This document shows positions 1-10,508 of a stretch of DNA of 64,000 nt, one piece after another; the stretch's first letter is position 1, and every line of letters starts with the position of its first letter. Origin of the DNA: Euptelea pleiosperma (Eukaryota; Streptophyta; Magnoliopsida; Ranunculales; Eupteleaceae); contig CM068549.1 in NCBI GenBank assembly GCA_035048495.1, positions 2,885,059 through 2,949,058 on the forward strand, given 5' to 3'. The notes below the pieces were generated by a model that had not been told where the DNA came from, ran no database searches, and saw nothing but the letters and a program-made list of their open reading frames with translations. The position numbers and the translations under genes were made by a program.

Positions 1-284
1 ATGTAGTTGTTACTTGCGAGTCGGTTGGACTCACCCTTCGTAGGCACTCTCTTTTTAGGTCAGCACAAACTGTAGAATTGCACGTAGGATCTTTTAGATG
101 CGCTTGGATTTTAGAAAGAAAGTTTTTACTTTGAGAGAATTTATGTAGTGAGGACTAGGTTGTATTACTTTAAGCCATTTCGTTGCCTTTTTCAGGTTTT
201 GAATTAATTTGAATATTCAGTTTCTTTTATTTAATTATTTGGATGGCTCGTATTTAATCAGCTTGCACTACATCTTTATGGTGT
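1..284. other. Unassigned non-coding DNA
   Basis: No ORF, LTR end or match to the other repeats of the window was seen. It may be the upstream part of the retroelement whose RNase H fragment begins near 285, but nothing in it proves that. Confidence 0.4.
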
Positions 285-715
285 GTGTTGGGGATTCATT
301 CCCGATCGCAACTCAGGATCTGTGTTGGCATTAGATATGCTGGACCCAGGTCACGGGGCATGACACTAGGGGAGGCCCTAGGACTGTACCTGGTGGCTAC
401 AGAAGGATTAGTGAGTGCGGTGCTATTTCATGAAATAAATGAAGGAGAGAAACCCATCTACTTCGTCGGTAAAGCCTTGGTAGAGGTCGAGACCCAGTAC
501 ACCACACTTGAAAGAGCCGCACTCGCCCTCGTCTACGCATCCAAGAGATTGAAACCATATTTTGAAAACCGGGTGATCACTGTCTACACCAAGTATCCCC
601 TGAAGACTATACATGGAAAGATGGATCTCTCGGGAAGAATGACAAAGTGGGCTGTATACCTAGCTCAGTATGACATACGCTATGAACCACGTACTTCCGA
701 GAAAGGCCACGCCCT
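285..715 (+). pseudogene. Tat-lineage Ty3/gypsy pol fragment (RT connection / RNase H)
   Basis: The frame carries the C-terminal RT/RNase H block seen in plant Tat-type polyproteins. Residues from about 35 on read as GLVSAVLFHE, then PIYFVGKAL, YTTLERAALALVYASKRLKPYF, SGRMTKWAVYLAQYDIRYEPRTSEKGHAL. In intact elements this stretch joins reverse transcriptase to a spacer and a second RNase H-like domain. Here it stops at about 711-716, where sequence matching the leader of the Athila-like family begins, so the last residues before the stop at 741-743 are foreign. The RT palm upstream is not recognisable. It is a broken relic. Strand and family match the integrase remnant at 56031-57250, which could be the other half of the same element. 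Confidence 0.75.
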
Positions 716-1275
716 GGGCTTGGACCCGACTCCACCTCATTGAGCTTTCGTTCCTACTCACTTGGTAAACGCAATCCGCAATCATGTTAGTCCGCAATGG
801 TCTATGGTATGGAATTAGAAGGTATACCGCCTTTGGAGTTTCAAGAAACACACAACGATTTATGGCAGGTATTGTGAATTAGTTCCAATTAGGGTTTGAA
901 ATTCAACTTTAGGTATTCCCGAATTAGGGATCGAAAATATCTACTTTCAAATTACCTAGAGTTGGAAACCTTCTAAAATGAATCAAATAACCAATGGTGA
1001 TCTAACTAGAAATAGCAAAATCGAAATCTGACTCTAATATTTTTATATATTTTAATTAATTAATTATCTAGCAGTTATTCTAAAAGGAGAGAAAATGAAT
1101 CCCTAAGTTACTACAACTTTGCACTTGGCCGTCCGAGGCATTAAAATAATAAGTAGAAAATGTGGAAAATAAAATGAAAAGTTTCTAATTTGAATCGGAT
1201 CTTCACGAATAAGCAGCTTTCCGAATTCATGTTCGTCTTTTGCAATCCCGTCAACCGAGCAGCAACGGCACCATT
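711..1275 (-). mobile_element. Element E: 5' leader fragment of a D-type Athila-like element
   Basis: On the minus strand this is the leader just inside a 5' LTR. It matches 45207-45768, the leader of element D, almost base for base over its whole length. The primer binding site is at 1260-1273 (TGGTGCCGTTGCTG), two mismatches from the tRNA-Asp-complementary site TGGCGCCGTTGCCG. The fragment ends near 711 at a breakpoint with Tat-type pol, so its coding region is missing. Confidence 0.8.
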
Positions 1276-2097
1276 TGAAATTAGGGTTTTTCCGCATCGT
1301 TGGTTACGAAAATGCTAGATCTCAACAATATTTGTAATTCCGATTCACTTTAAATCCTAAAAAAATACAGACTTTGTATAGCGATATGTCGGATGTCGAA
1401 TCCGCACTCGGGGTTAGGGAACACAATTTATCGGAACAATAGAACAATAGAAAGTGCTTGAAAATATGCTTGGAAGGGTGAGAGTAGTGATTAATGATTA
1501 AGATTTAAAATAATCTTTTTAGAGAGATTTCTATCAACTAATTAACATAAGTAAAGAGAAAGAAACACCATAAGTGGAAAAGAGAAACTTATTTATTAAA
1601 ATAATGCAAGTTACAATGCTTGAATCTAATCTATTCATAAAAAAAAATAAAAACAAATAACCATCACTTTAGAAAGCATTATAAGAGAAGAAATATAAAG
1701 AGAAAGAACAAGATTTTAGAGAGAGAAAATGAAAGAGAAGATAGAAAATAAAGATTTACCTTGGTGATTACCAATGGAGAAGAGGTTTGCACAGCTGTGT
1801 TCTTGATGGTTTTCAGAAGAAAACCGAACCAAGGAAAAGAGAGAAATAGAGAGGTTTAGAGAAGAAGGGGAAAGGGATCCTAGAGGATTGTAGGTTATGA
1901 GAGGGGAGAAAACCAACCCAAGAATGAGAGATAGTAGATCTCTTACAGACTTTTTTTTTTTTGCTTCTTGTAAAAATGATGACCGTTGGATCTCGGAATG
2001 GGTTAGTTAGATGAGAGAGAGAGTGACTAGGATAGAAAGAGATGGGAGAGAAAAGAATTGGTCAAGTGAGATCGATTCTCTCTTCTAGTTGTTAACG

Positions 2098-2166
2098 GGT
2101 ATGAGCATGGGCATGGGCATGGTCATGGGCATGGGTCATGGGTCATGGGTCATGGGCTTAGGTGAT
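2098..2166. repeat. ATGGGC/ATGGGTC minisatellite in D-type LTR
   Basis: Head-to-tail variants of GGGCATG and GGGTCATG. The same array lies in the D 5' LTR (about 49199-49320) and in the truncated LTR G (about 57801-57917), with different copy numbers. It marks this LTR subfamily. Confidence 0.85.
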
Positions 2167-2225
2167 GGGCCAAAATAAATAGGGTGAGAAATAGGAAAGA
2201 GGTGAGAGAAAAAAAATACAAAAAT

Positions 2226-2290
2226 AAAAGTCTTAGAGGGTCTTGAACCCTGGTCTTCTTTATTCTCTCTCGTCCGCTCCACCAATAAGT
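2226..2290 (-). promoter_or_regulatory. tRNA-like Pol III unit in D-type LTR
   Basis: On the minus strand a D-arm-like TTATTGGTGGAGCG is followed by a B-box/T-arm AGGGTTCAAGACCCT (4-bp stem, 7-nt loop TTCAAGA), then a T-run six bases beyond the arm. Equivalent units sit in the LTRs of all three subfamilies in this window. No complementary acceptor strand is seen, so this is not a tRNA gene. Confidence 0.5.
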
Positions 2291-2751
2291 CAAACTTATC
2301 ATTTGATGTCAATTGGTGTGGCATTTAACACTTAAGTCCTTCTCTTGGTCTCCAACTATTCTTCTCTCTCTTAGTCCTTGTTCCGGCTCTACGATCCTCT
2401 AGCTTTGCCCGTACATTTCTTCTATCTTTTTATCCTAGCCTACTGGCTCTTTAAGCTTTGATAGAAGTTTTCTGTGGTTGATTGTGGGCCCGCCAATCCT
2501 CGAGAATCGCCGAATAGGGTCTCCTACAAGTGAAAAAGTGCATAATGAGATTCAACTACAACAGCTTGATACTGGACTATCCGAATGCGTATATTTTATG
2601 TAAATAGTCGATTTTCGTCTAAAGAATGTGTTCTACGTAATGGAAGAAACTCTTATGTGGAAAAGTCAACGAAAAGACAAGTTTTACGTAGGATAATGCG
2701 ACATCGCTATAAGGATAATGGCTTAAAATAAGTACTTTTGATCGAATATCA

Positions 2752-4708
2752 CAACCTCCAACTAGCATATTGTCAATCCTTGGTAATTATTGCAAAATAA
2801 GTGAGCTAAAAAGAGCCTGGCATAACATGCTAGAAAACTTATTTGCATTACTCAGAAAAACTCTATTTTATCAGATTATTTTAAGGATGCAAGAAATCAT
2901 TCCCAAATTAGAACTAATCAGCAAAATGCAACACTTCTACAAATGGACCTTCAAATTAAAGATTACTCAGACTCAGTGTGTGTGTGTATTCAACATCATC
3001 CTTATCTGGTAGTAGAGATATCTGGATCTCCTTAGAGACTTTATGCTTCGACCCCAATCCTCACTTGTATACCACTCAGAAGTGGTTTTATACTTTTCTC
3101 TCAAATTATATGTGAGGAGATGAATATAGAAACTGGTAAATATCTCACATATATAGTTCTTGAATAGTGGGTATAAGAAGATTTAAGATCTCATGATTAG
3201 AATGTCATATCTCTTAAGAACGTTGGATCAAACTCTATAATTTCTCTTTTCTCCATTCTCCACACTTGATGATGGTACTAATCTAGAATCAAATAGGTCT
3301 TGTATAGGTTGTATTGAGGCTTAGGATAGGTTCAGAAAAGAATGGTGTTCTAGAATTCAAAAATTCTGAGAGAATATCTAACTATTCTTTCCAACTTTTC
3401 CCAGGTATAGCATTTCCTTGACTTTTCTTCTTTTCTTTTTCTGATTTTTTTCTTTTAGGATATTCTTCAACCTTTTTCAAATTCTTTTTCCTTTCCTTTT
3501 TTCTTTCTGATCATGTTTCTTTTCAGCTTGAACCATTTGTTTTCTTTTCTTTTCTTTTCCTTTCTTGGTTTCTATCTTTTCATGGAGTAATCATACCAAA
3601 TATTCTTCGATCCCTCTCAGAAGTAGGTTATCTTATTGAACTCTTTTTGGGGATTGGGTTTTTGGTTGATGGGTTAGCAAGAAAAGGTTTTCATCAAAAG
3701 GCTCAAAAATGGTTTCTAACGGTATAGATGTTAGGAAAGCTAAAAAGTCTGTTTGGTTAGAAAGATGGCCTATATCATTTTCTAGAGTTTGTACTTTCAT
3801 CTTCGACGTCTCGAATGGATATAGAGAAGGTTCTTTATTTAATAATCTGAATTTGATGTCGTTCTGAGTTCCATGACCAAAACAAAGGTTAATGAGATCA
3901 CTCAATAGAAATAATTGGGGATTAGAAGAATTGCGAGTCATCTTGTGACTCAGAATAATTTTATAACCCTCAGAAATGATGAAAAGCTCAAAAGCTCACT
4001 GGGTTAGGTCTCCACAATTATTCTTCTTGGATCTCTCAATAATTTAAACTTCGGATAATTCTAACGTTGATATGTGAACATTTTTTGTGGATCTGAGTTT
4101 TCAAAGATTTTTCAATCCACTGTAGTAATGTTTGCTTTCAAACTGAATGAATAACTAATAAGTGATTTTTCAAAACAGACATCCTTTTCAATAAATAGAA
4201 TTTCCAAAAACTTTTTACTCATCAAGTTATGGCATTTTCGAAAATCACACCCAAAAATACAAGGTTTCTCTCTTTTATATTTTTTTTAATCAAAATAAAA
4301 ACATGAGTTTTGGTAAAAACCCACCCCCAACCAAAATATAGCACCGTCCTCGGTGCTCATGACCAGGACATAAAATGATAGAAAATCGGTAATGATGATG
4401 CAAAGGTTCAGGGAGAATATTACCGAGTCGGCATAAACTCGACAGTGTGTGGTCCCTGATTATAGGAAGAATGAATGTACTTGCATGTCTAGAGATATCA
4501 CAGTAATAACAAATGCATGAGACTCATGTACTTTAGGAATATCAGAATTGCCTTTCCGAAAGCGCTAAGTTTTATGTCTTCAGCCAGACATGACGGGGGT
4601 ATATCAAGTACCCCCAACCAGGTTAAAACTCATGGAGACTAAGTGAATCTGCAGTCTTTCGATTCCAATTGTGGAACAGAGACTGTTATCTGTGTAGAAT
4701 AGGTCTTT
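2752..4708 (-). mobile_element. Element D 3' non-coding region
   Basis: Matches the region between integrase and 3' LTR in element A and its counterpart in B. The LTR-proximal polypurine tract lies at 2752-2763 (minus: TAGTTGGAGGTTG). Two further copies of GGTTGGGGGT lie near 4323-4332 and 4610-4619, and a conserved stem-loop (arms AGCACCG/CGGTGCT) at 4340-4357. A small conserved ORF is at 3633-3941. The interior continues to the right across the solo LTR at 4709-7507. Confidence 0.8.
3633..3941 (-). CDS. Small conserved ORF between pol position and 3' LTR (element D copy)
   Basis: 102 codons, no recognised domain. It starts MTRNSSNPQ and contains SDLINLCFGHGTQNDIKF, EPSLYPFETSK, VQTLENDIGHLSN, LTSIPLETIFEPF. 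Homologous frames occur at the same place in element A (24392-24625), element G (59237-59653) and, broken, in B (36531-36762). Identities fall in blocks with the frame kept in three copies, which suggests past coding use. The position corresponds to env in some Athila elements, but there is no signal peptide or membrane segment and no Env similarity that I can see. It may be a remnant or chance conservation. Confidence 0.4.
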   Translation of the reverse strand: MTRNSSNPQLFLLSDLINLCFGHGTQNDIKFRLLNKEPSLYPFETSKMKVQTLENDIGHLSNQTDFLAFLTSIPLETIFEPFDENLFLLTHQPKTQSPKRVQ

Positions 4709-6284
4709 TGAAACTAGGTTTTTTCTGCGTCATCGAATTCGGAAACCATAGAATCAATATATTTTTTAATTTGATCCTTCTAATTCACTGTTTATTTCTG
4801 CAAAATATTCAAGCTTGTACAGTGGACAGTGTCGGATGTCTATCCGCACTCGGGGTTAGTCAGATTAGCGCAATAAGTAACATGAAATGATGGATTTTTG
4901 CTAGAGATTGTGGAAAAACATACTAGAAAAGATGGAGAGTTGAGAATGGTGAATGATTTAAAACACTTTTTGGTGATTTTTAAAGAGAGAAATTTATCAA
5001 CTAATTAGCATAAATAAGCGGGAACAAAAACACATAAATAGAAATTAAATTAGAACCAATTAAAGCATTTCATTAATATTAAGAGTTCTTACAATGCTAA
5101 AGAAAAAAAAACAATTCAAATTAAATAATAATAAAAAAAACTAAAATAGATGAGAGAGAAAGAGAATAAGAGAGAAATAATAAGCTATGATGATCTAGAG
5201 AGAACTAGGGAGAATCTAGAGATAGGAAGGAGACTAACTTACCAAGGGGAGAGGATGAGTAGCCCCCGACGTAGCCTGTGATGGTGAGCCCGACCACACC
5301 GTACTTGCTGACTATGAGTAGAGATCCCTAGAGATGGTGGAAAAGACGGAGTCGCCTATTAGTTCGAACTGCTTGGTGGTGTTCCAAAGCAGCGGCACAA
5401 GGGGTGGTTTCCGGGCAGATGAAGGTGGTGGGCTGGGCATGCACACCAGCAGGTAGGAGGGGCGGTCTTCCCTTTCTACTCTTCTTCTTCTTTTCCTCTT
5501 TTTTTTTGTTTTTTGGCTAGATTTGCAGGTGTTGGAGGTGTGGGCTGCTTGCAGGTGAGAGATGAAGATGGGTTGCTGAACAGCCAACCCAAGATGATGA
5601 AGACGTGAAGTGGTTGCAATAGGTATGGAGCTTTACGGTGGAGCAGCAAGTTCCGGCGACCAAAGGGTGTTGCGGGCGGTTTGGTAACAGCTTGCTGCAC
5701 TTGGCAGCAAGTTCTACGGTGAAAGGAGGGGGCAAGCCGTGGATGGCGGTAAAAGGAGGCTGCTGGAGTAGCAGGCGGGGATGGAGAGATGAGCTGCAAG
5801 CGATCAAGAAAGAAGACCTGCAACCCAAAGTTGCAGGTGGTGGAAGCGGTCTTGCTCTCCTCCTCTACTCTCTTCTCTTCTCTCCTTTATCTACTATTTT
5901 TTTTTTCAATGGGAGTCAATCCAGAAGGCTGAGAATAGAGGAGCAAAGGAAGGAGAGAGTGTAGAAGAGAGGGGTCGCCGATTTTAATGGTGCTCGGCAG
6001 AGTTGTAGGTTGCAACTCCAGTAATCTTTTTTTTTTTTCTTCTTCATTTCTTTCCTTCTTTTTCTATCTGTCCTTGCTATGGTGAAAGAAAGATATAAGA
6101 GCAGGAGAGGGCGGTTGGGAGATGATAATGGAGATGGAGAGAGAGACGACTAGCTTGGAGAGGGGCTGTAAAAAATGTGGAAGAGAGCTAGAGAAGATGA
6201 GATCGTGGTGAGGGAATAGTGGACGACGGCTAGGGTTTTTTTGAAGCAATCCGGAGAGAGCCTGACTGTGAAGATCTTTTTTTT

Positions 6285-6292
6285 CTTTTATA
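6285..6292 (-). promoter_or_regulatory. TATA box candidate in solo LTR
   Basis: TATAAAAG on the minus strand, about 1 kb upstream of the predicted LTR splice donor. Corresponds in role to the TATA motif of element A's LTRs. Confidence 0.45.
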
Positions 6293-7004
6293 TCCGAGAT
6301 ATCTCCCTTTTAGAGAATATTCTCCAACCAATTAGAAGGGTGATGTCGGTGGAGAATGTTGGCTGGATCATCAAACACTGTCCAGCCCTCATTGTAATCT
6401 AGCCGTTCATCTCATACTTGCCCACAGCCTATCCTCTTTCCAAAATACAATTCCATGCTACCCACATGTGCTTACCATTTTTGAAATTTTCCAAAAACAT
6501 ACTAGTTTTCTAAAAAGAAGAACTATCTTTCCAAATTTTTATTCAAGCTTTGAAAAATCACCCACTAATTTTCACTTTTAAAATCTTTCCTTTTGTAAGA
6601 AAATATTTTCTTTCCAATTATATAAAACAATTATTCCATTTTCGTAAGACCAAAGTTTTGTCGGGCTAAACATTCTGGCCCACGATCTTGGTGGGCCACC
6701 GGATGGATGAGGGATCGGAAGGTAAGGATGTTAGATCGGATGGTGAAGATTATGATCGGAGGAATGATTGAATGATTTGATCATTTGATGGATGATCCAA
6801 TGAGGGATGAATGATCTGGTGATCCGATGGCCGATCTGATGATCTAGGAGAGGATGGAGGATCGTTTTGCTCAAATGAGGATGTGGGTGGTGAGCAGTTG
6901 GATCTTGGAGAGTTAGAGAACGAAGGGTGACCGTTGGATGTGGGACTCAGGGTTTGGAGAGAGGAGAGAGACAATATTACAAAATAAAGAGAAAATGCTA
7001 GGAG

Positions 7005-7070
7005 AGGGTCTTGAACCCTGATCTTTGACTTGGTCTTCTGCATGCTTTACCAACTGAGCAAGCACTCGCC
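7005..7070 (-). promoter_or_regulatory. tRNA-like Pol III unit in solo LTR
   Basis: The clearest tRNA-like copy. Minus strand: TTGCTCAGTTGG (one base off the common plant A-box TAGCTCAGTTGG), then about 30 bases on GGTTCAAGACC (B-box) in an AGGG/CCCT-stemmed arm, then TTTT eight bases later. The acceptor halves do not pair. Confidence 0.6.
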
Positions 7071-7507
7071 TTGTGTTGTTTTATAAGCTTTAATCTCTTT
7101 AGTCTCTTCTTTGAGGGCTTGTCTCTCCTTCTCTCTTGGTTGTCCCTCAATTCTTTCAACTCTCTGACTCTTCTCGTCTTTGGCCTATATCTTCTCATCC
7201 TCAGCCTGTTGGCTCTTGAGCTTTAATCCCAGGTTCTGAAAGTTGATTGTGGGCCCGCATTCCATCAAAATTGCCCAATTAGTGTTCCCGCGATAGCAAA
7301 ATCGCGTAATGAGCATGGCTTCGCGTGTGGGTCAAATAAATGCGTATGAATGCATGCGAATATACCATTTTAACCAGAAAAGTGTGTTATACGTAATGAG
7401 AGAAACTCTTACGTAGAAATGTTGATAAAAAAGGCAATTTTACGTAGGAGAGTGTAATAACGCTAGAAGGATAATTGCTTAAAATAAGGACTTTTGAGCG
7501 AATATCA

Positions 7508-8335
7508 TCTTTCTCAATGTAAACTGAGAGAAGTACAGTAAGTGCTCTGAACAGACCCACAAAAACATTTAGTTCAGCGGGGATGGAGCGAAGCTTCTCA
7601 GTAAAAATTGAGAGGAGAGTAGTAGTGGGTCCTCTAACCATGGTTAGCAGAGCTGTAGACTCATTAAGTCTAGTGGGAATGTATCTGAATGGAGCAGACT
7701 CCTACAGATCAATAATACCAAAATTGTCTGACTCCGAGATGAAGTCAGGCTCAAAGTGTTCTAGACACTTAGGTAAATTTTTTTCTCGAGAGAGTCCTGA
7801 ATTAGACTCTCTGCGGCACACGGTTTATTGACAACATCAACGTATGGTAGCGGCTCAAAATTGTGGACCTCTTCCTCAAGGTTTCCTAATGTGAGAGGGA
7901 TGTTCCAATCCCTTCACTCAATGTGTTTATCCTCGGTGGGGAACAGTAGGTCCAAGGGAGCTGGAATCCCATTTTATAAATACGTCTCAATGGTAGGAAT
8001 GTCTACATCCAGTACAGATGTAGAATCATTAAAGATAGAGATGGATATGGGTATCTCTGTGCTCAGTGTCGAAGTAGCTGCCTGTAAGGGCACCATAGAT
8101 GGAAACACGAGTTTATCACGATTGTTGCACACTCTAAGGGTGGTGGGGACGGTTAAATCTAGTCCAATTGGGATCCTATAGTCAAGACACATCTCAGTGT
8201 TATGAATTGCTTCTTCAGAGTCCCAGATAGAAATAGCAGAGGTAGATGGAGAAATTGGCTTCTCTGGGAGAGGATCAAGATTTGGTGCTTCTAAGGGCAC
8301 CGAAGATGGAGACTCTGGCTCATCATTATTGTTGT
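7508..8335 (-). pseudogene. Element D internal coding relic (non-autonomous gag/linker)
   Basis: Minus-strand frames here resemble the ORF of B at 35116-35778. The 108-codon frame 7974-8300 has PISISIFNDSTSVLDVDIPTIE against SSISIFDDPTSALDADIPTVE in B. The 3' part (7513-7970) matches the stretch ending LLSVYTEKD in B but is broken by frameshifts. No protease, RT or integrase is present between this relic and the 3' region, the same gap as in B. The interior continues to the right at 43345, past element B. Confidence 0.75.
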
Positions 8336-8948
8336 TGATAATCGCTCAAAAGTGCTTATTTTAAGCAATTATCCTCTTAGTGTTATCACACTCTCCTACG
8401 TAAAATGCTCTATTTATCTACTTTTCTACGTAAGAGTCTCTGGCCCATCTCCCTAAGCTATCAGACCGTTGGATCTTCCATCAGACCGTTGGATCGTCCA
8501 TCAGACCGTCGAATCTCTTTAAATCCGTCGACCTACCAATCTGGGTCCCAATCAAGTCACCATCCATCCGATCGTCATCAAATTGTCTGTCACATCATCT
8601 TGTGAGATGATGCACATCATCAATCCATGTGGACCAGTAGCTGGGCCCATCATCATCGACTCGTGGCCCGACTATTTAGTGGACCTCGCGATTTTCAAAT
8701 GCTTTAAATTAATTATTTTTAAATAAAAAAGGGGGGTCCACTAAATGGGAAAATTCCCCAAAGAAAAGTAAGGTTTTACTTTAAAGGAAATAGGTGAGCT
8801 TTTTAAGGGGAAGAGAAGGGTTCGTTGGAACCCTAATCCCTCTCCCATCTTCTCTTCTCTTCCCCCAAAACCTCCCCCCCCACGTTTTCCCCTTCTTCCT
8901 CTCCTTTTCCTTCTTCTTTTCTTCATCTTCTTCTTCCCTTTTTCCCAA

Positions 8949-8973
8949 CCGGAGTTGCAGCCTACAACTCCGG
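8949..8973. repeat. CCGGAGTTGCAG palindrome in LTR leader
   Basis: Arms CCGGAGTTGCAG and CTACAACTCCGG around one base, with one mismatch. Perfect or near-perfect copies lie at 38925-38949, 40662-40686, 40955-40980, 47024-47048 and 47213-47237, with shortened forms at 62053-62072 and 62231-62250. Confidence 0.85.
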
Positions 8974-9795
8974 CCGCCTGCACTTCCTCTTTCCTCTTCT
9001 GCTTCTTCTATTCTTCTTATGCCTCCTCACCTAGCTACACAGCAACCCCTTATATTCTTCTTCTCTCCCCTGTCTTCTTCATTTTTTATTTTTTTCACCG
9101 ACTGGAGTGCACGCTGCAACTCCGGCCACCTCTTGCACAGCCGCCTGTGCATGCCTCCATGGACTGCAACCTCTGGTAGCACCTCCCTTTTCCACCATCT
9201 TGCAGGCCATTAGGTGGTGCGTCCCACGAACAGGAACCAGCAACCACCAGGCCGTGCGCCAGTCAACCTTCTAAGATCTCCACGCTGCTGCTACCACCAT
9301 CATCCCTTGCGAGAACCCACAGTACCCATCTCATTGCCGCCCCTATAGTCCATTCCCCTCTTCTACTGCCAGCAGTTGGTGCACCGCCCCCTTCATCTAA
9401 TCTCGACCAGCGTCTACACCCTGCTGGAGAAGAACCTTCCCCTTGCTGCCTCTCTCACCACCTGATCCATAACCGGCCAGCCACCTTGCTGTGGGACTAC
9501 AACTCTCTCCTCCATGTTGCTGAGTCCAAGCGATACCGGTTCTCTAGTTCTCCGGGCGTGCCAAACGGCCAGCAACTTCTACTCTTCAAGCCATCCTCAT
9601 CAAGAAAAAAAAAAAAGAGAAAGGGAAAGAGAAGAAAAAGAGAAGAGGAAAGAAAATCGTACCTTTCACCAACGTGCTCCACTGTCTTCTCACCTTTTTT
9701 TATGCCCTCCATCCTCATCTTCAGTACAGTCATGGTTCATGGACTGTCAAACCTCCAAGGTCGTGGCTACCCACCTTCTCCATGTGTGTATGCAG

Positions 9796-10364
9796 GTAAG
9801 ATCTCTCTCTCTCTCCTAATCTTCTTCTTTCTCATTCTAAGAAACCATACCATCCTAGGTAAGTTTCACTTTCTCTCTCTTCTCTTCAATATTTCTCTCT
9901 CTACCTCTCTTTTGTTTCTCTCTCTAAAAACCCTCACTCTCTCTCTTTCTCTTTCTAGGTCATTTTAGGTCTTTTCTCATTTTCTCTCTCTAGACCCTTA
10001 ATTTCTCTCTCTACTTTTCTTTTTTCTTGCTCTAGTTTTTATTGTTTTCTAGTGTAATTGCTTCGAAGTAATTTAGATAGATTTCCATTCTAAAGCAATG
10101 TAATTTCTATGATTTTTAATAAAAGTTAATTTTGATCATTCTTGCATTATTTCACTTTTTCGTAATGTGTTGATTTTTATGATTCTATCTCTAAAAATTC
10201 ACTAAATAAAAATCTTATTTTAAATCTCGTGATCATCATTCTCACCTCTTCATTATTTCTAGCAATTTTTCGTCGTATTGTTCTGATAATGCACTAACCC
10301 AACTTATTCTGAGTGCGGATCGACATCCGACACGAGCCACTGTGCAAAATTGCCCATTTTACAG
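9796..10364 (+). other. Predicted intron inside element B 5' LTR
   Basis: Donor TGCAG|GTAAGA and acceptor CCATTTTACAG|G, 569 bp, CT-rich interior. A block holding CTAAC and the conserved GAGTGCGGATCGACATCC motif lies just upstream of the acceptor. Matching donor/acceptor pairs occur in ten other LTR copies of the window. Confidence 0.5.
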
Positions 10365-10446
10365 GTTAAATGTCTCGGATCAATTAAAAATGTGTTGAAG
10401 TTAGGGTTTCCATAACCAACGACGCGAAAAAACCCCTACTTTCAAA

Positions 10447-10460
10447 TGGCGCCGTTGCCG
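10447..10460 (+). promoter_or_regulatory. Primer binding site of B, complementary to tRNA-Asp
   Basis: TGGCGCCGTTGCCG starts two bases after the 5' LTR. It matches the 3' end complement of plant tRNA-Asp, the primer known for Athila elements. Confidence 0.85.
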
Positions 10461-10508
10461 CTCGAGTGTACGGGAATGCGAAAAAGGACGTAAAGACGGA
10501 ATTGAAAA

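Larger units (their letters stand above)
1276..2751 (-). repeat. D-type LTR shared by element D (as 3' LTR) and fragment E (as 5' LTR)
   Basis: On the minus strand the LTR starts TGATATTCGATCAAAAGTAC (ending at 2751) and ends TTTCA at 1276, 1,476 bp. To its right lies a polypurine tract and 3' region, to its left a primer site and leader, so one LTR borders two interiors. No duplication flanks it (CCATT on the left, CAACC on the right). It holds a predicted intron (1357-1759, minus: AAG|GTAAAT to TTTTTTTAG|GATT), an ATGGGC minisatellite and a tRNA-like unit. Best match is the D 5' LTR (45769-45800 plus 48391-49885). Confidence 0.85.
4709..7507 (-). repeat. Solo LTR (A-like subfamily) inserted in element D
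   Basis: 2,799 bp, with TSD TCTTT at 4704-4708 and 7508-7512. Minus-strand ends are TGATATTCGCTCAAAAGTCC and CTAGTTTCA. D sequence continues on both sides. Inside: predicted intron 4798-5242 (minus: TTG|GTAAGTTA to ATATTTTGCAG|A), TATA-like TATAAAAG at 6285-6292, tRNA-like unit at 7005-7070. No interior or second LTR, so it is the product of LTR-LTR recombination. Confidence 0.92.
8336..10444 (+). repeat. Element B 5' LTR, internally deleted
   Basis: Starts TGATAATCGCTCAAAAGTGC and ends CCCCTACTTTCA. It lacks about 590 bp present in the 3' LTR (about 37822-38377). The junction near 8440 shares TCT at both edges. The lost part includes the tRNA-like unit. It contains the palindrome at 8949-8973 and the predicted LTR intron at 9796-10364. 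Confidence 0.9.

Noticed and set aside
7005..7070. Functional tRNA gene
   Set aside because: No pairing acceptor stem and no convincing anticodon arm; kept only as a tRNA-like Pol III unit.
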